64,000 bases of DNA, taken from positions 62,001 through 126,000 of the forward strand of contig NZ_BJTG01000008.1 of assembly GCF_013340205.1 (NCBI RefSeq), in the 5' to 3' direction. This document shows positions 27,253 to 35,462 of the stretch, in pieces (within the stretch, counting starts at the first letter, position 1; the number at the start of each line of letters is the position of its first letter). The DNA comes from Anaeromyxobacter diazotrophicus (GTDB lineage: Bacteria > Myxococcota > Myxococcia > Myxococcales > Anaeromyxobacteraceae). The translations under genes were made by a program, and so were the position numbers. The notes under the pieces are model-generated. The model searched no databases. It was not told where the DNA came from and was given only the letters and a program-made list of their open reading frames with translations.

Positions 27253-27918
27253 TTGCGCAGACGAGTTCTGGTGGTGCTGCTGGCGCTGCTCGGCGCGGGC
27301 TGCATGTCGACCGCCCGGGTGAGGCCGGACGCGGACCGGTGGCGCCGGGGCGTGAAGACGGTGGCGGTGCTGCCGTCCATCCGCGTCTACGAGGTGTCGG
27401 CCGGCGAGGTTCGGGAGCAGCGCGACGACTGGTCCGCGGAGGGCACCCGCCTCGTGGCGGACGCGCTCTCGGCCGGCCTGGCCGAGCGGGGCCTCACCCC
27501 GCGCGTCCTCGACCCCAAGGCGGAGAAGGCCGACCCGGAGCTGCGGGAGGTCCGCCTGCTCTACGAGGAGGTGAGCCTGGGCGTCTACCTCCTCGCCTAC
27601 CCGCCCTTCGCCTCGCGCCACGTGCTCGAGCACTTCGACTACGAGGTGGGGTCGCTCGAGCGCGTGCTCGAGCGCGCCCGCGCCGACGCCCTGCTCGTCG
27701 CCTACGGCAAGTCCAACGTCTCCACCACCGGGCGCGCCATCACCCGCGCCCTCTTCGGCGGACAGTCCGACTTCAACCTGCTCACGGTGGGGCTCCTCGA
27801 CCGCAAGGGCCACCTGGTGTGGTTCGACCTGGCCGGCGCCGAAGACCTGCGCGACCCCGGGACCGTGGGGCGCGCGGTGGCGGGGCTCCTCGACCGCCTG
27901 CCGGGGGAGGACCGGTGA
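27253..27918 (+). CDS. Lipoprotein, unknown
   Basis: A 221-residue lipoprotein with lipobox LLGAGC ending in Cys17. The mature part contains VKTVAVLPSIRVYEV, which resembles the opening of GNA1162- or LpoB-like outer-membrane accessory lipoproteins, and a later RADALLVAYGKSNVSTTGR. No family can be named firmly. A TTG start at 27253 follows GGGAGGGG. It overlaps the M48 protease gene by 4 bases (GTGA), so it is the first gene of a coupled set of three. Confidence 0.72.
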   Translation: MRRRVLVVLLALLGAGCMSTARVRPDADRWRRGVKTVAVLPSIRVYEVSAGEVREQRDDWSAEGTRLVADALSAGLAERGLTPRVLDPKAEKADPELREVRLLYEEVSLGVYLLAYPPFASRHVLEHFDYEVGSLERVLERARADALLVAYGKSNVSTTGRAITRALFGGQSDFNLLTVGLLDRKGHLVWFDLAGAEDLRDPGTVGRAVAGLLDRLPGEDR

Positions 27919-29060
27919 CGTCCCGCCCGCTGGCGCTCGCCGCGGTCGCGCTCGTGCTCGCCACCGGCTGCGCGGCCGCGCGCCTGCCGTCCCTCGCCGA
28001 CGGCGAGCCGGTGATGGAGCAGGACGAGCGGCGCATGTGGCGGGTGGCCGAGGAGGCGGAGGACGACGCGCGGCACAACGGCGCGCTCGACCCCGACCCG
28101 GCGCTCGATCGCTACCTGGGGCAGGTGCTGAAGAAGCTCCTCCCGGCGCGCGCCGCCGGCCGCCTCCGCGCACACGTCTTCGCGGTGGCCGATCCCCGCC
28201 TCGACGCCTTCGCGCTGGCGGACGGGGCCATCTTCGTCTCGACCGGCCTGCTCTGCCGGCTCGAGAACGAGGCCCAGCTCGCGATCCTGCTCGGGCACGA
28301 GCTCACCCACGCGCTCCACCGGCACGCGGTGGTCGAGCACCGGACGGTCAAGAACAGCGCGGCGGTCTCCGCCAGCTTCGGGGGCGGGCTGGGCCTGGGG
28401 CGCCTGGGCGCGCTCGCCACCGTGGCCGGCTACTCGCGCGAACTGGAGCGCGAGGCGGACGAGGAAGGCCTCGCGCTCGCCGCCGGGGCCGGCTACGACG
28501 TGGCCGAGGCGCCGCGGCCCTTCGAGCACCTCCTGGCGTGGATGGAGGAGGAGGAGCTCGAGGAGCCGTTCCTGTTCGCGGACCACCCGCGTCTGAAGGA
28601 CCGGATCGGGAACTACCGCCGGCTCCTCGCCACGGCCTACGCCGGCCGCAAGGGCGGCGAGAAGGGCCAGGACCGGTACCTCGCCGCGGTGCGCGAGCTG
28701 TACCTCCGCAACGCGCGGCTCGACCTCGCCGCCGGCCGCTTCGGCCCGGCCGAGCGCGGCGCCGCCCGGTACCTGGAGCTCCGGCCCCGCTCGGCGCCGG
28801 CGCTGGCGCTCTTGGGCGACGTCGCCGGCCAGCGCCAGGAGAAGGGCTCGGAGGCGAAGGCCGCCGAGCACTACCGGAAGGCGCTCGCGATCGACCCCGC
28901 CTGCCCCGAGGCGCAGCGCGGGCTCGGCCTCGCGCTCGCCCGCGCCGGCGACAAGAAGGGCGCGCGCCCCGCGCTGCGCCGGTACCTGGAGCTGCGCCCG
29001 CGCGCCGAGGACCGCGCCTGGATCGAGGCCGAGCTGGCCGAGCTGGAGGGGAAGCCATGA
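27915..29060 (+). CDS. M48-family metalloprotease lipoprotein with TPR repeats
   Basis: A 381-residue protein of the BepA/LoiP type. The lipobox ends in Cys19 (VLATGC). The zinc protease domain at about 40-230 has HELTH at 128-132 and the third ligand in the ExxxD motif at Glu178-Asp182. From about 235 to the end there are TPR-like helical repeats (ALALLGDVAGQRQEKG, KAAEHYRKALAIDP). Such proteases degrade or help assemble misfolded outer-membrane proteins in the periplasm. It is translationally coupled to lipoprotein genes on both sides (GTGA before, ATGA after). Confidence 0.88.
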   Translation: MTSRPLALAAVALVLATGCAAARLPSLADGEPVMEQDERRMWRVAEEAEDDARHNGALDPDPALDRYLGQVLKKLLPARAAGRLRAHVFAVADPRLDAFALADGAIFVSTGLLCRLENEAQLAILLGHELTHALHRHAVVEHRTVKNSAAVSASFGGGLGLGRLGALATVAGYSRELEREADEEGLALAAGAGYDVAEAPRPFEHLLAWMEEEELEEPFLFADHPRLKDRIGNYRRLLATAYAGRKGGEKGQDRYLAAVRELYLRNARLDLAAGRFGPAERGAARYLELRPRSAPALALLGDVAGQRQEKGSEAKAAEHYRKALAIDPACPEAQRGLGLALARAGDKKGARPALRRYLELRPRAEDRAWIEAELAELEGKP

Positions 29061-29614
29061 GGGTCGTCGCCGCACTGCTCCTCGCGCTGGGGCTCACCGG
29101 CTGCATGGGCCCGCAGACGCCGTGGGATCCCATCGGCCCGCGCTACGCCTCGAGCAACTGGTTCGGCCCGAAGTACGCGCTCGACATCCCGGAGGGCTGG
29201 CTCAAGCTCAACGCCGGGGAGGGCCTCACCAGCACCCGCGACGGGTGGACGCTGCAGAAGATCACCGTCCGCGTGCTCGATCCGGACAAGCCGCTCGGCC
29301 ACACCAAGAAGACGCTCCGCGCCGGCATGGCGCCGCGCGAGCTGGCGGAGGTGCTCGTGGACGACGTGCGCGCGTCGGGCGCGCACGGCCTCTCGGTGGT
29401 CGAGACCAAGCCGGCGACGCTGGCCGGCGCGAAGGGCTTCCGCGCCGTCCTCGCCTACAAGGACGCGGAGGGCCTCGGCCGCCGCGCCGTGCTGACGGGC
29501 GCGTTCGTGGGCGACCGCGTGTGGCAGCTCGCCTACGACGCGCCCGAGCGGGTGTACTTCCAGAAGGACCTGCCGACGTTCGAGAAGGCGCTGGCGAGCT
29601 TCACGGTGCGGTAG
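29057..29614 (+). CDS. Lipoprotein, unknown
   Basis: A 185-residue lipoprotein with lipobox LGLTGC ending in Cys16, then a soluble domain beginning SNWFGPKYALDIPEGW. That pattern is often seen in small PsbP- or DUF-type domains that bind surfaces or partner proteins. No named family was recognised. The ATG at 29057 overlaps the protease stop (ATGA). The protein is therefore a likely partner or adaptor of the M48 protease. Confidence 0.7.
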   Translation: MRVVAALLLALGLTGCMGPQTPWDPIGPRYASSNWFGPKYALDIPEGWLKLNAGEGLTSTRDGWTLQKITVRVLDPDKPLGHTKKTLRAGMAPRELAEVLVDDVRASGAHGLSVVETKPATLAGAKGFRAVLAYKDAEGLGRRAVLTGAFVGDRVWQLAYDAPERVYFQKDLPTFEKALASFTVR

Positions 29615-29646
29615 GCTGGCCTGGCCGCGGCCGCCGCCCGGCCACC

Positions 29647-30870
29647 ATGCGCCTCCACGCCCGGCTCCTCCTCGCCTCGCTCCTGCTCTCCGCCGGCGGC
29701 TGCTCGTGGTTCTGGCCGACGGTCGTGCGCACCTCGCCGCGCGAGCCGCTGTTCCACAGCGGGTTCCCGCTGGTCGGCCCGGCGCGGCTCGACGGCGCGC
29801 TCTGCTCGCTCGTGACGCTCGGCCCCGACGCGCTGGCGGTGGTGGAGCCGCCCGAGCCGCTCGACCGGGCGATCCCGCTCGAGCGCGCCTGCCCGGACGC
29901 GCGGTCGAGCGGTGAGGGATGGCCCAATCGCGCGCCGCCCCTCGTCCGCCTCGAGACGCCCCACGGGCCGGTGCACGGGTACCTCCACGCGCCGAAGTCG
30001 GCGACGGGTCTCCTCGTCGCCTTCAGCGGCCTCGGGATGCCCGCCTCGGGCTGGGTGAACGAGCGCTTCGCGGAGGTCGCGGCGCGCTCCGGGCTCGCCA
30101 CGTTCGCGCCGGTCCGCGACGAGGCGGCGCGCCCGATCTGGTTCGACCCGCGCCGCGAGGCGACGCGCGCGCTCGACGCTGCCGAGCAGATCGCGAGCGC
30201 GTGCGCGATCGAGGATCCGCGCCGGCTGGCGTTCGTCGGCATCTCCATGGGCGGGCTCGAGGCGCTGCTCGCGAACCGCGAGGCGCTCGGGCGCGGCCTG
30301 GACACCCGGGCGGCGGTCCTCGATCCGCTGCTCGACTTCGCGCTCGTCGCCGACCACCTCGACAGCTTCTGGCACCCGCTCGCGGTGGACGCGGTGCAGG
30401 CCTACTTCCGGCGCATCCTCGCCGGCCGCTACGGCGAGGACCCGGCGCCCAGCTTCCGCGAGGTGCTGCGCCGCACGGCCGCGCACCCCGAGGCGATGAC
30501 CGACCCCGTCGCCGACGCGCCGCCGCGGTGGCTGTGCGAGGCGCGGCGCGAGGCGTACCTCGTCTTCTTCTCCGAGGCGGACCCGGTGCTGGGCGACGGG
30601 CAGCGCGAGTTCGCGCGCGCCTGCCGCTTCCCGACCCGGCCTGCGGGCGCGCCGGGACACACGCCGCTCGCCTGCCGCCCGGAGCTCTTCGAGGAGCTGG
30701 TCCGCGGGGCCGTGGCGCGGCCCCGCGTGGCCTGCCCCGGCTCACTTCTTCGCGGGCGCGAACCCGAGGAACGTGCCGAGCGCGGAGGGGTTGAGGCTCG
30801 TGAGCAGGCTGATCCTCACCTCCGACGGATCGCCCGGCGGCCCGATCCCGCGATCGACCTTCATCCGTAG
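29647..30870 (+). CDS. Alpha/beta-hydrolase-fold lipoprotein
   Basis: A 407-residue protein with a lipobox-like signal ending in Cys19 (LLSAGGC). The soluble part has LLVAFSGLGMPASGW and the nucleophile elbow GISMGGLEA, as in serine hydrolases; a late GAPGHTPL holds the probable catalytic His. The last 43 residues (30742-30870) are read from DNA that is also the 3' end of the convergent repeat protein, are Arg/Glu-rich and look unlike the rest. They may therefore be a chance extension. It follows the protease operon by 32 bases. Confidence 0.72.
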   Translation: MRLHARLLLASLLLSAGGCSWFWPTVVRTSPREPLFHSGFPLVGPARLDGALCSLVTLGPDALAVVEPPEPLDRAIPLERACPDARSSGEGWPNRAPPLVRLETPHGPVHGYLHAPKSATGLLVAFSGLGMPASGWVNERFAEVAARSGLATFAPVRDEAARPIWFDPRREATRALDAAEQIASACAIEDPRRLAFVGISMGGLEALLANREALGRGLDTRAAVLDPLLDFALVADHLDSFWHPLAVDAVQAYFRRILAGRYGEDPAPSFREVLRRTAAHPEAMTDPVADAPPRWLCEARREAYLVFFSEADPVLGDGQREFARACRFPTRPAGAPGHTPLACRPELFEELVRGAVARPRVACPGSLLRGREPEERAERGGVEAREQADPHLRRIARRPDPAIDLHP

Positions 30871-32655
30871 CAGCAGGCGCACCCACTTGCTCCCGAACGA
30901 CGGGACCTCGATCTGGCCCTCGGCGTAGACGCGGTTCTGGTTGGCGCCCCTCCAGAACTGGTCGTTCGCGTACCCGGCCTCGACGAAGCCGCGCGTGTTG
31001 CCGAAGCTCTCGGCCGGCTCACCCGCGTTGTAGCCGAGGACCTGCATCCGGAGCCCCGTGAAGAGGCGGCCGCGGACGTCCGTCTTGTCGCCCGAGATGA
31101 GGCTGCGCATCCCGGCGCCCAGGACGGGGGCGAGCCACGGCTGGTGGCTCTCCTTCGCGCCGGCGAGGAACGGGAACGACGACCTGCCGTCGAGGTCGAG
31201 CAGGGCCCGCCCTGCGACGTCGAGCGTCGTGCCGCCGGTGTTGAGGAAGGAGGTCTGCGTGGCGCCGGGCGGCGGCGTCTGGAGCACCTCCACCTTCGTG
31301 AGCCGCAGGTCGACGTCCCCGCTGAGCCAGCTGAGCCAGCGCGAGTTGGCGTTGAGCGCCGCCTCGACGTGCGACGCGAACGAGCCGGCGGCGTCGAGGG
31401 CGAACGCGGCGCCGACGTCGATGGCGAGGTGGTGCTGCTCGAGCACGACCACGTCCTCGATCCGGACCCGGCCCGAGCAGTCCTGCAGCCCGGTGAACTC
31501 GACCTGGACGCGCCCGCCGTTCTCGAGGAGCTGCGCGTCCTGGTTCTCGAAGTCGACTCGGAAAACCTGCTCCTCGCAGCCGTTGGCGTCCCCGCTGGCG
31601 CAGCGCCGGAAGTACGCCACGTCCTTGAACTCGGCGAGCGGCCGGTCCTTCGAGAGGATGCGGATGGACGGGAGCTCCCTCGCGTCCCGCGTGCTGGCGA
31701 CGCGCTCCAGCGTCGACGGCTCGACGGGGGCGAACTTGGCGTTGGTCGTCATGAACGATCCGTGGGTGCCGATCCACCGGAACGTCACGACCGGCGGCAC
31801 GCAGCGCGTGGCGACGGCCTTGAAGTCCATCGCCGGGACGTCCTCGTCCTTGACCGTGACCGTCGCCGCGGCGGGCGTGAAGAGGTAGCCGTCCGCCGAC
31901 GGCTTGACGGTGTAGGTCCCGTTCGCGAGGTTCCGGATCTCGTACCTGCCGGAGGAACTCGAGGTCGCGCTCGCGCTGTTGCTTCCGCTCACGGTCAAAG
32001 TGATCCCGGACACCACCGCCCCGGAGATCGTACCCGAGATGGCGTGCGGCTCCGTCTTGTCCGCCACGAAGTCCACCCCGGGGACGTCCTCGCGGCTCAC
32101 CACGATCCGCGTGCTCGCCGGGGTGAACACGTACTCCTTGCTGGACGGGGCGACGGTGTACGCGCCGGGAGGCAGCTTCGCGAAGCTGAAGGCGCCGTTG
32201 GCATCGGACTTCGTGCTCTTCGTGCCGTCGCCCGTGGTGAGCGTGACCGCGACGTCCTTCTTCGCGGCGCCCGAGATCGTGCCCGACACCGCGTAGCTGG
32301 CCGGGGCGAGGGCCGACGCGACGAGGTCCGGGGCCGTGCCAGGAGCGCCCCCCCCGACGGACACGTCCGCGCTCGCGGGCGCGAACACGTACCCCGCCAG
32401 CGCGGGCGTCACCTTGTAGGCCCCCGCCGCGAGCCCGTCGAAGGCGTAGTTGCCGGCCGCGTCGGTGACGGTGACCTTCGACGGGACGCCCGCGCCCGGC
32501 AGCGCGATCGTGACACCTGCGACGACCGCACCGGTGACCTTGCCGGTGAGCGTGAACGTCGGCGCCGGCGCCGGCGCCGGCGGGGCGGGGGCCGGGTCCA
32601 CCGCCGCGGCCACGAGGGGGAGCAGCGCGAAGCACCAGGCGAGACCTCTTCTCAT
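30742..32655 (-). CDS. Envelope protein with three carboxypeptidase-like regulatory repeats
   Basis: A 637-residue exported protein. After a signal peptide and a Pro/Ala linker come three beta-sandwich repeats of about 85 residues each (about 33-115, 120-205 and 206-290). Each follows the plan G.V.GA...V.....G....T.A.G.Y.F..L..G.Y.V.P...GY.F.P (for example TGKVTGAVVAGVTIALPGAG). These resemble the CarboxypepD_reg / Big-like modules of surface proteins. The C-terminal half (about 300-637) is rich in short strands, contains a FLNTGGTTLDVAGRALLDLDG region, and may form a beta-barrel or adhesin-like domain. GGAGGAG precedes the ATG at 32655. Confidence 0.75.
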   Translation of the reverse strand: MRRGLAWCFALLPLVAAAVDPAPAPPAPAPAPTFTLTGKVTGAVVAGVTIALPGAGVPSKVTVTDAAGNYAFDGLAAGAYKVTPALAGYVFAPASADVSVGGGAPGTAPDLVASALAPASYAVSGTISGAAKKDVAVTLTTGDGTKSTKSDANGAFSFAKLPPGAYTVAPSSKEYVFTPASTRIVVSREDVPGVDFVADKTEPHAISGTISGAVVSGITLTVSGSNSASATSSSSGRYEIRNLANGTYTVKPSADGYLFTPAAATVTVKDEDVPAMDFKAVATRCVPPVVTFRWIGTHGSFMTTNAKFAPVEPSTLERVASTRDARELPSIRILSKDRPLAEFKDVAYFRRCASGDANGCEEQVFRVDFENQDAQLLENGGRVQVEFTGLQDCSGRVRIEDVVVLEQHHLAIDVGAAFALDAAGSFASHVEAALNANSRWLSWLSGDVDLRLTKVEVLQTPPPGATQTSFLNTGGTTLDVAGRALLDLDGRSSFPFLAGAKESHQPWLAPVLGAGMRSLISGDKTDVRGRLFTGLRMQVLGYNAGEPAESFGNTRGFVEAGYANDQFWRGANQNRVYAEGQIEVPSFGSKWVRLLLRMKVDRGIGPPGDPSEVRISLLTSLNPSALGTFLGFAPAKK

Positions 32656-32793
32656 GGACTCCTCCGAGGGGGCGGGCACGCCGCGCCCGGCGGGTCCGAC
32701 CCGCCGGGCGGCGCGCACCGGGAAGCGCCAGGCGGAGGATGTTAGCTGACCGTTACAGTCACGGCGAGCGGAAAGTGACGCTGGGTGGAGGCA

Positions 32794-33231
32794 CTACGCC
32801 GCCCCCGCCCCGGCGCGCTCCAGCCACCGCTCGAGCTCCGGCAGCGCGAGCACGCCGCTGTGGCGCGCCAGCTCGCGGCCCTCGGAGAAGAGGATGAAGG
32901 TCGGGATGGCCTGGATCCCGTGCCGCGCCGCGGCGCTGGCCGCGTCGTCGCTGTTCACCTTGCCGACGAGGAGCCGGCCGGCCCGGCGCTGCGCGAGCTG
33001 CTCCAGGATCGGCGCCGCGGCGCGGCACGGCCCGCACCAGGGCGCCCAGAAGTCGACGAGCAGCGGCACGGGCGCGCTCCGCACCGCCGCGTCGAGCTGG
33101 CCCGCGTCGAGCGGCTGCGGCGCGCCGGACAGGTCGAGGTCGCGCTTGCAGCGCCCGCACACCGGCGGCGCCGGCGGCGGGAGCCGCACGCGGTTCATGG
33201 CGCCGCAGGCGGCGCAGCGGAAGGCGGACAT
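32794..33231 (-). CDS. trxC: Thioredoxin 2 with N-terminal zinc ribbon
   Basis: A 145-residue TrxC-type thioredoxin. A zinc ribbon (Cys6, Cys9, Cys25, Cys28) precedes the thioredoxin domain, whose active site is WCGPC at 65-69; the cis-proline region is AIPTFILF. It reduces protein disulfides in the cytoplasm and is usually linked to oxidative stress. The length and the CxxC pattern in the ribbon match TrxC rather than TrxA. It lies between two leftward genes, 71 bases from acs. Confidence 0.93.
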   Translation of the reverse strand: MSAFRCAACGAMNRVRLPPPAPPVCGRCKRDLDLSGAPQPLDAGQLDAAVRSAPVPLLVDFWAPWCGPCRAAAPILEQLAQRRAGRLLVGKVNSDDAASAAARHGIQAIPTFILFSEGRELARHSGVLALPELERWLERAGAGAA

Positions 33232-33302
33232 GGCCCGAGCCTAACCGGCCCGCCGGCCCGGGGCCGCCCCCGCCCGGACCGCCGGCCTGCCCACCCGGCC
33301 GC

Positions 33303-35258
33303 TCAGTCCGCCAGCGTCGACAGGTCGCCCGGGTCCTGCCCCAGCTCCACCGCCTTGAGGTAGCGGCGGACGATCTTGCCGGAGCGCGTCTTCGGGAGCG
33401 AGGTGCGGATCTCCACGTCGGACGGGGTGGCGATGGGGCCGAGGTCCTGCCGGACGTGGTCCTTGAGCGAGCCGACCAGGCCAGCGCCCTGCGGCACGCC
33501 CGCCTTCAGCACCACGAAGGCCTTGATGCGCTCGCCCTTCACCGGGTCGGGCAGGCCCACCACCGCGCTCTCGGCGACCGCGGGGTGGCGGAGCAGCGAG
33601 CCCTCCACGTCGGCGGTGCCGATGCGGTGGCCGGCCACGTTCATGACGTCGTCGGCGCGGCCGAGCACCGCGAAGTACCCGTCCCGGTCCTTCACGGCGA
33701 TGTCACCCGCCGTGTAGAAGCCCGGGATCTGCCGCCAGTAGTTCTCGTAGCGCTTGTGGTCGCCCCACACCGTCCGGAGCATGTACGGCAGCGGCTTGCG
33801 GATGACGAGCAGGCCGCCCTCGCCGGCCGCCACCTCCTTGCCCTGCGGGTCCACCACCGCCACGTCGGCGCCGGGCAGCGGCTTGCCCACCTTGCCCGGC
33901 CTGGCCTCGAAGGTCGGCATGGTGCCGAGCACCGGCGCCGCGATCTCGGTCTGCCACCAGTTGTCGACCACCATCCCCCTCGACTGGCCGACCAGGTTCG
34001 CCTGCGCCCAGTGGTGCGCCTCCGGGTTGAGCGGCTCGCCGGCGCAGGCGACCAGCCGGAGCTTCTTCAGGTCGTAGCGGGCCGGCGCGTCGCCGCCGTG
34101 GCTCATCCACATGCGCACCGCGGTGGGCGCGGTGAAGAGGATGTCGACGCCGTACCGCTCGCAGAGCTCCCAGGTGACGTCGGGCGACGGGTAGTCGGGC
34201 ACGCCCTCGCGGCAGAAGATGGTCGCGCCGCAGGAGAGCGGGCCGTAGACGATGAACGAGTGCCCGACGATCCAGCCGATGTCCGAGGTGCTCCAGTAGA
34301 TGTCCCGCTCGCCGATCTGGTAGAAGGCGCGCGCCAGGTAGGTGGTGCCGACGAGGTAGCCGCCGGTGGTGTGGACGACGCCCTTCGGCTTCCCGGTGGT
34401 GCCCGAGGTGTAGAGGATGAAGAGCGGGTCCTCCGAGTCCATCGGCTCCGGCTTGCAGTGGATCTCGCGGCCCTCCTGGATGTCGTAGAAGTCGTGCTCG
34501 CGGTCGGAGTCGAAGGTGACCGGCGCGTCGCCCGGGCGCGAGCCGCGGCGGTGCACCACCACGTGCTCCACCGAGTAGAGGTCGCGCACCGCCTCGTCCA
34601 CCGTCGGCTTGAGCGGGATCTTCTTCCCGCGCCGGAAGGTGAAGTCGGAGCAGACCACCACCTTCGCGCCCGAGTCCTCGATCCGGCTGCGCAGCGCCTG
34701 GGTGCCCATCCCGGCGAAGACCACCGAGTGGATGGCGCCGATGCGCGCGCAGGCGAGCATCGTGACGATGCCCTCCGGGCAGAGCGGCATGTACACGATG
34801 ACCCGGTCGCCCTTCTTCACCCCGAGCCGCTTGAGCGCGTTCGCGAACCGGTTCACCTCGCGGTAGAGCCGGTTGTACGTGTACGTGTGCTCCTCGCCGT
34901 TCTCCCCCACCCAGATCAGCGCCGCCTTGAGGCGCCGGTCGCCGTGCACGTGCCGGTCGATGCAGGAGACGGTGGCGTTGAGCTTCCCGCCGACGAACCA
35001 CTGGTGGTCCGGCGCCTCGAACCGCGTCACCTCCTCGAAGGGCCTCATCCAGTCGACGAGCTTGGCCTTCTCGCGCCAGAACCGCTCCGGGTCCTCCGAG
35101 GCGTAGGCGCGCTCGATGGCGTCGTTCGGGACGGTGGCCTGCTGCGCCAGCCACACCGGCGGCTGGATGACCTTCTCGTCGTGGGCGAGGGCGCTGATGG
35201 CGGCCCGCTGGGAATCACTGAGATCCGGCAGGGACTTGCGAGGGGAGTCGGCGGACAT
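33303..35258 (-). CDS. acs: Acetyl-CoA synthetase
   Basis: AMP-forming acetate-CoA ligase of 651 residues, the normal length. The P-loop-like motif is YTSGTTGKPKG, followed by the WWQTEIAAPV adenylate-binding stretch and RADDVMNVAGHRIGT. The catalytic lysine lies in PKTRSGKIVRR, the usual site of acetylation control. It lets the cell use acetate, the main electron donor of many Anaeromyxobacter. The ATG at 35258 is preceded by GGAGACC. The divergent fibronectin-III lipoprotein gene starts 204 bases away. Confidence 0.97.
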   Translation of the reverse strand: MSADSPRKSLPDLSDSQRAAISALAHDEKVIQPPVWLAQQATVPNDAIERAYASEDPERFWREKAKLVDWMRPFEEVTRFEAPDHQWFVGGKLNATVSCIDRHVHGDRRLKAALIWVGENGEEHTYTYNRLYREVNRFANALKRLGVKKGDRVIVYMPLCPEGIVTMLACARIGAIHSVVFAGMGTQALRSRIEDSGAKVVVCSDFTFRRGKKIPLKPTVDEAVRDLYSVEHVVVHRRGSRPGDAPVTFDSDREHDFYDIQEGREIHCKPEPMDSEDPLFILYTSGTTGKPKGVVHTTGGYLVGTTYLARAFYQIGERDIYWSTSDIGWIVGHSFIVYGPLSCGATIFCREGVPDYPSPDVTWELCERYGVDILFTAPTAVRMWMSHGGDAPARYDLKKLRLVACAGEPLNPEAHHWAQANLVGQSRGMVVDNWWQTEIAAPVLGTMPTFEARPGKVGKPLPGADVAVVDPQGKEVAAGEGGLLVIRKPLPYMLRTVWGDHKRYENYWRQIPGFYTAGDIAVKDRDGYFAVLGRADDVMNVAGHRIGTADVEGSLLRHPAVAESAVVGLPDPVKGERIKAFVVLKAGVPQGAGLVGSLKDHVRQDLGPIATPSDVEIRTSLPKTRSGKIVRRYLKAVELGQDPGDLSTLAD

Positions 35259-35462
35259 GGGGGGTCTCCACGACGCGTGATGGAGGGGGGTGACCGAGGG
35301 CGAAACGCCCATCCTACAGGAGCGCACCTGCGGCGCAACACCTCACCCCAGCCAAGCGCTCGCTCGCTCGTACCACCCGTATGGTATCGTGTGCGCTCTC
35401 GTCGGGAACTGGAGTCGCCGGGAGCCGGATCGCCCACCTGGACCGGCGAAGGAGGACCGATC
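35259..35462. promoter_or_regulatory. Divergent control region acs / fibronectin-III lipoprotein
   Basis: 204 bases between two divergent genes. It contains a small palindrome TACCA-N6-TGGTA at 35371-35386 in an AT-richer stretch, which may be a promoter or a regulator site. The ribosome site AAGGAGG lies at 35449-35455, before the GTG at 35463. No typical -35/-10 pair is obvious. Confidence 0.4.
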
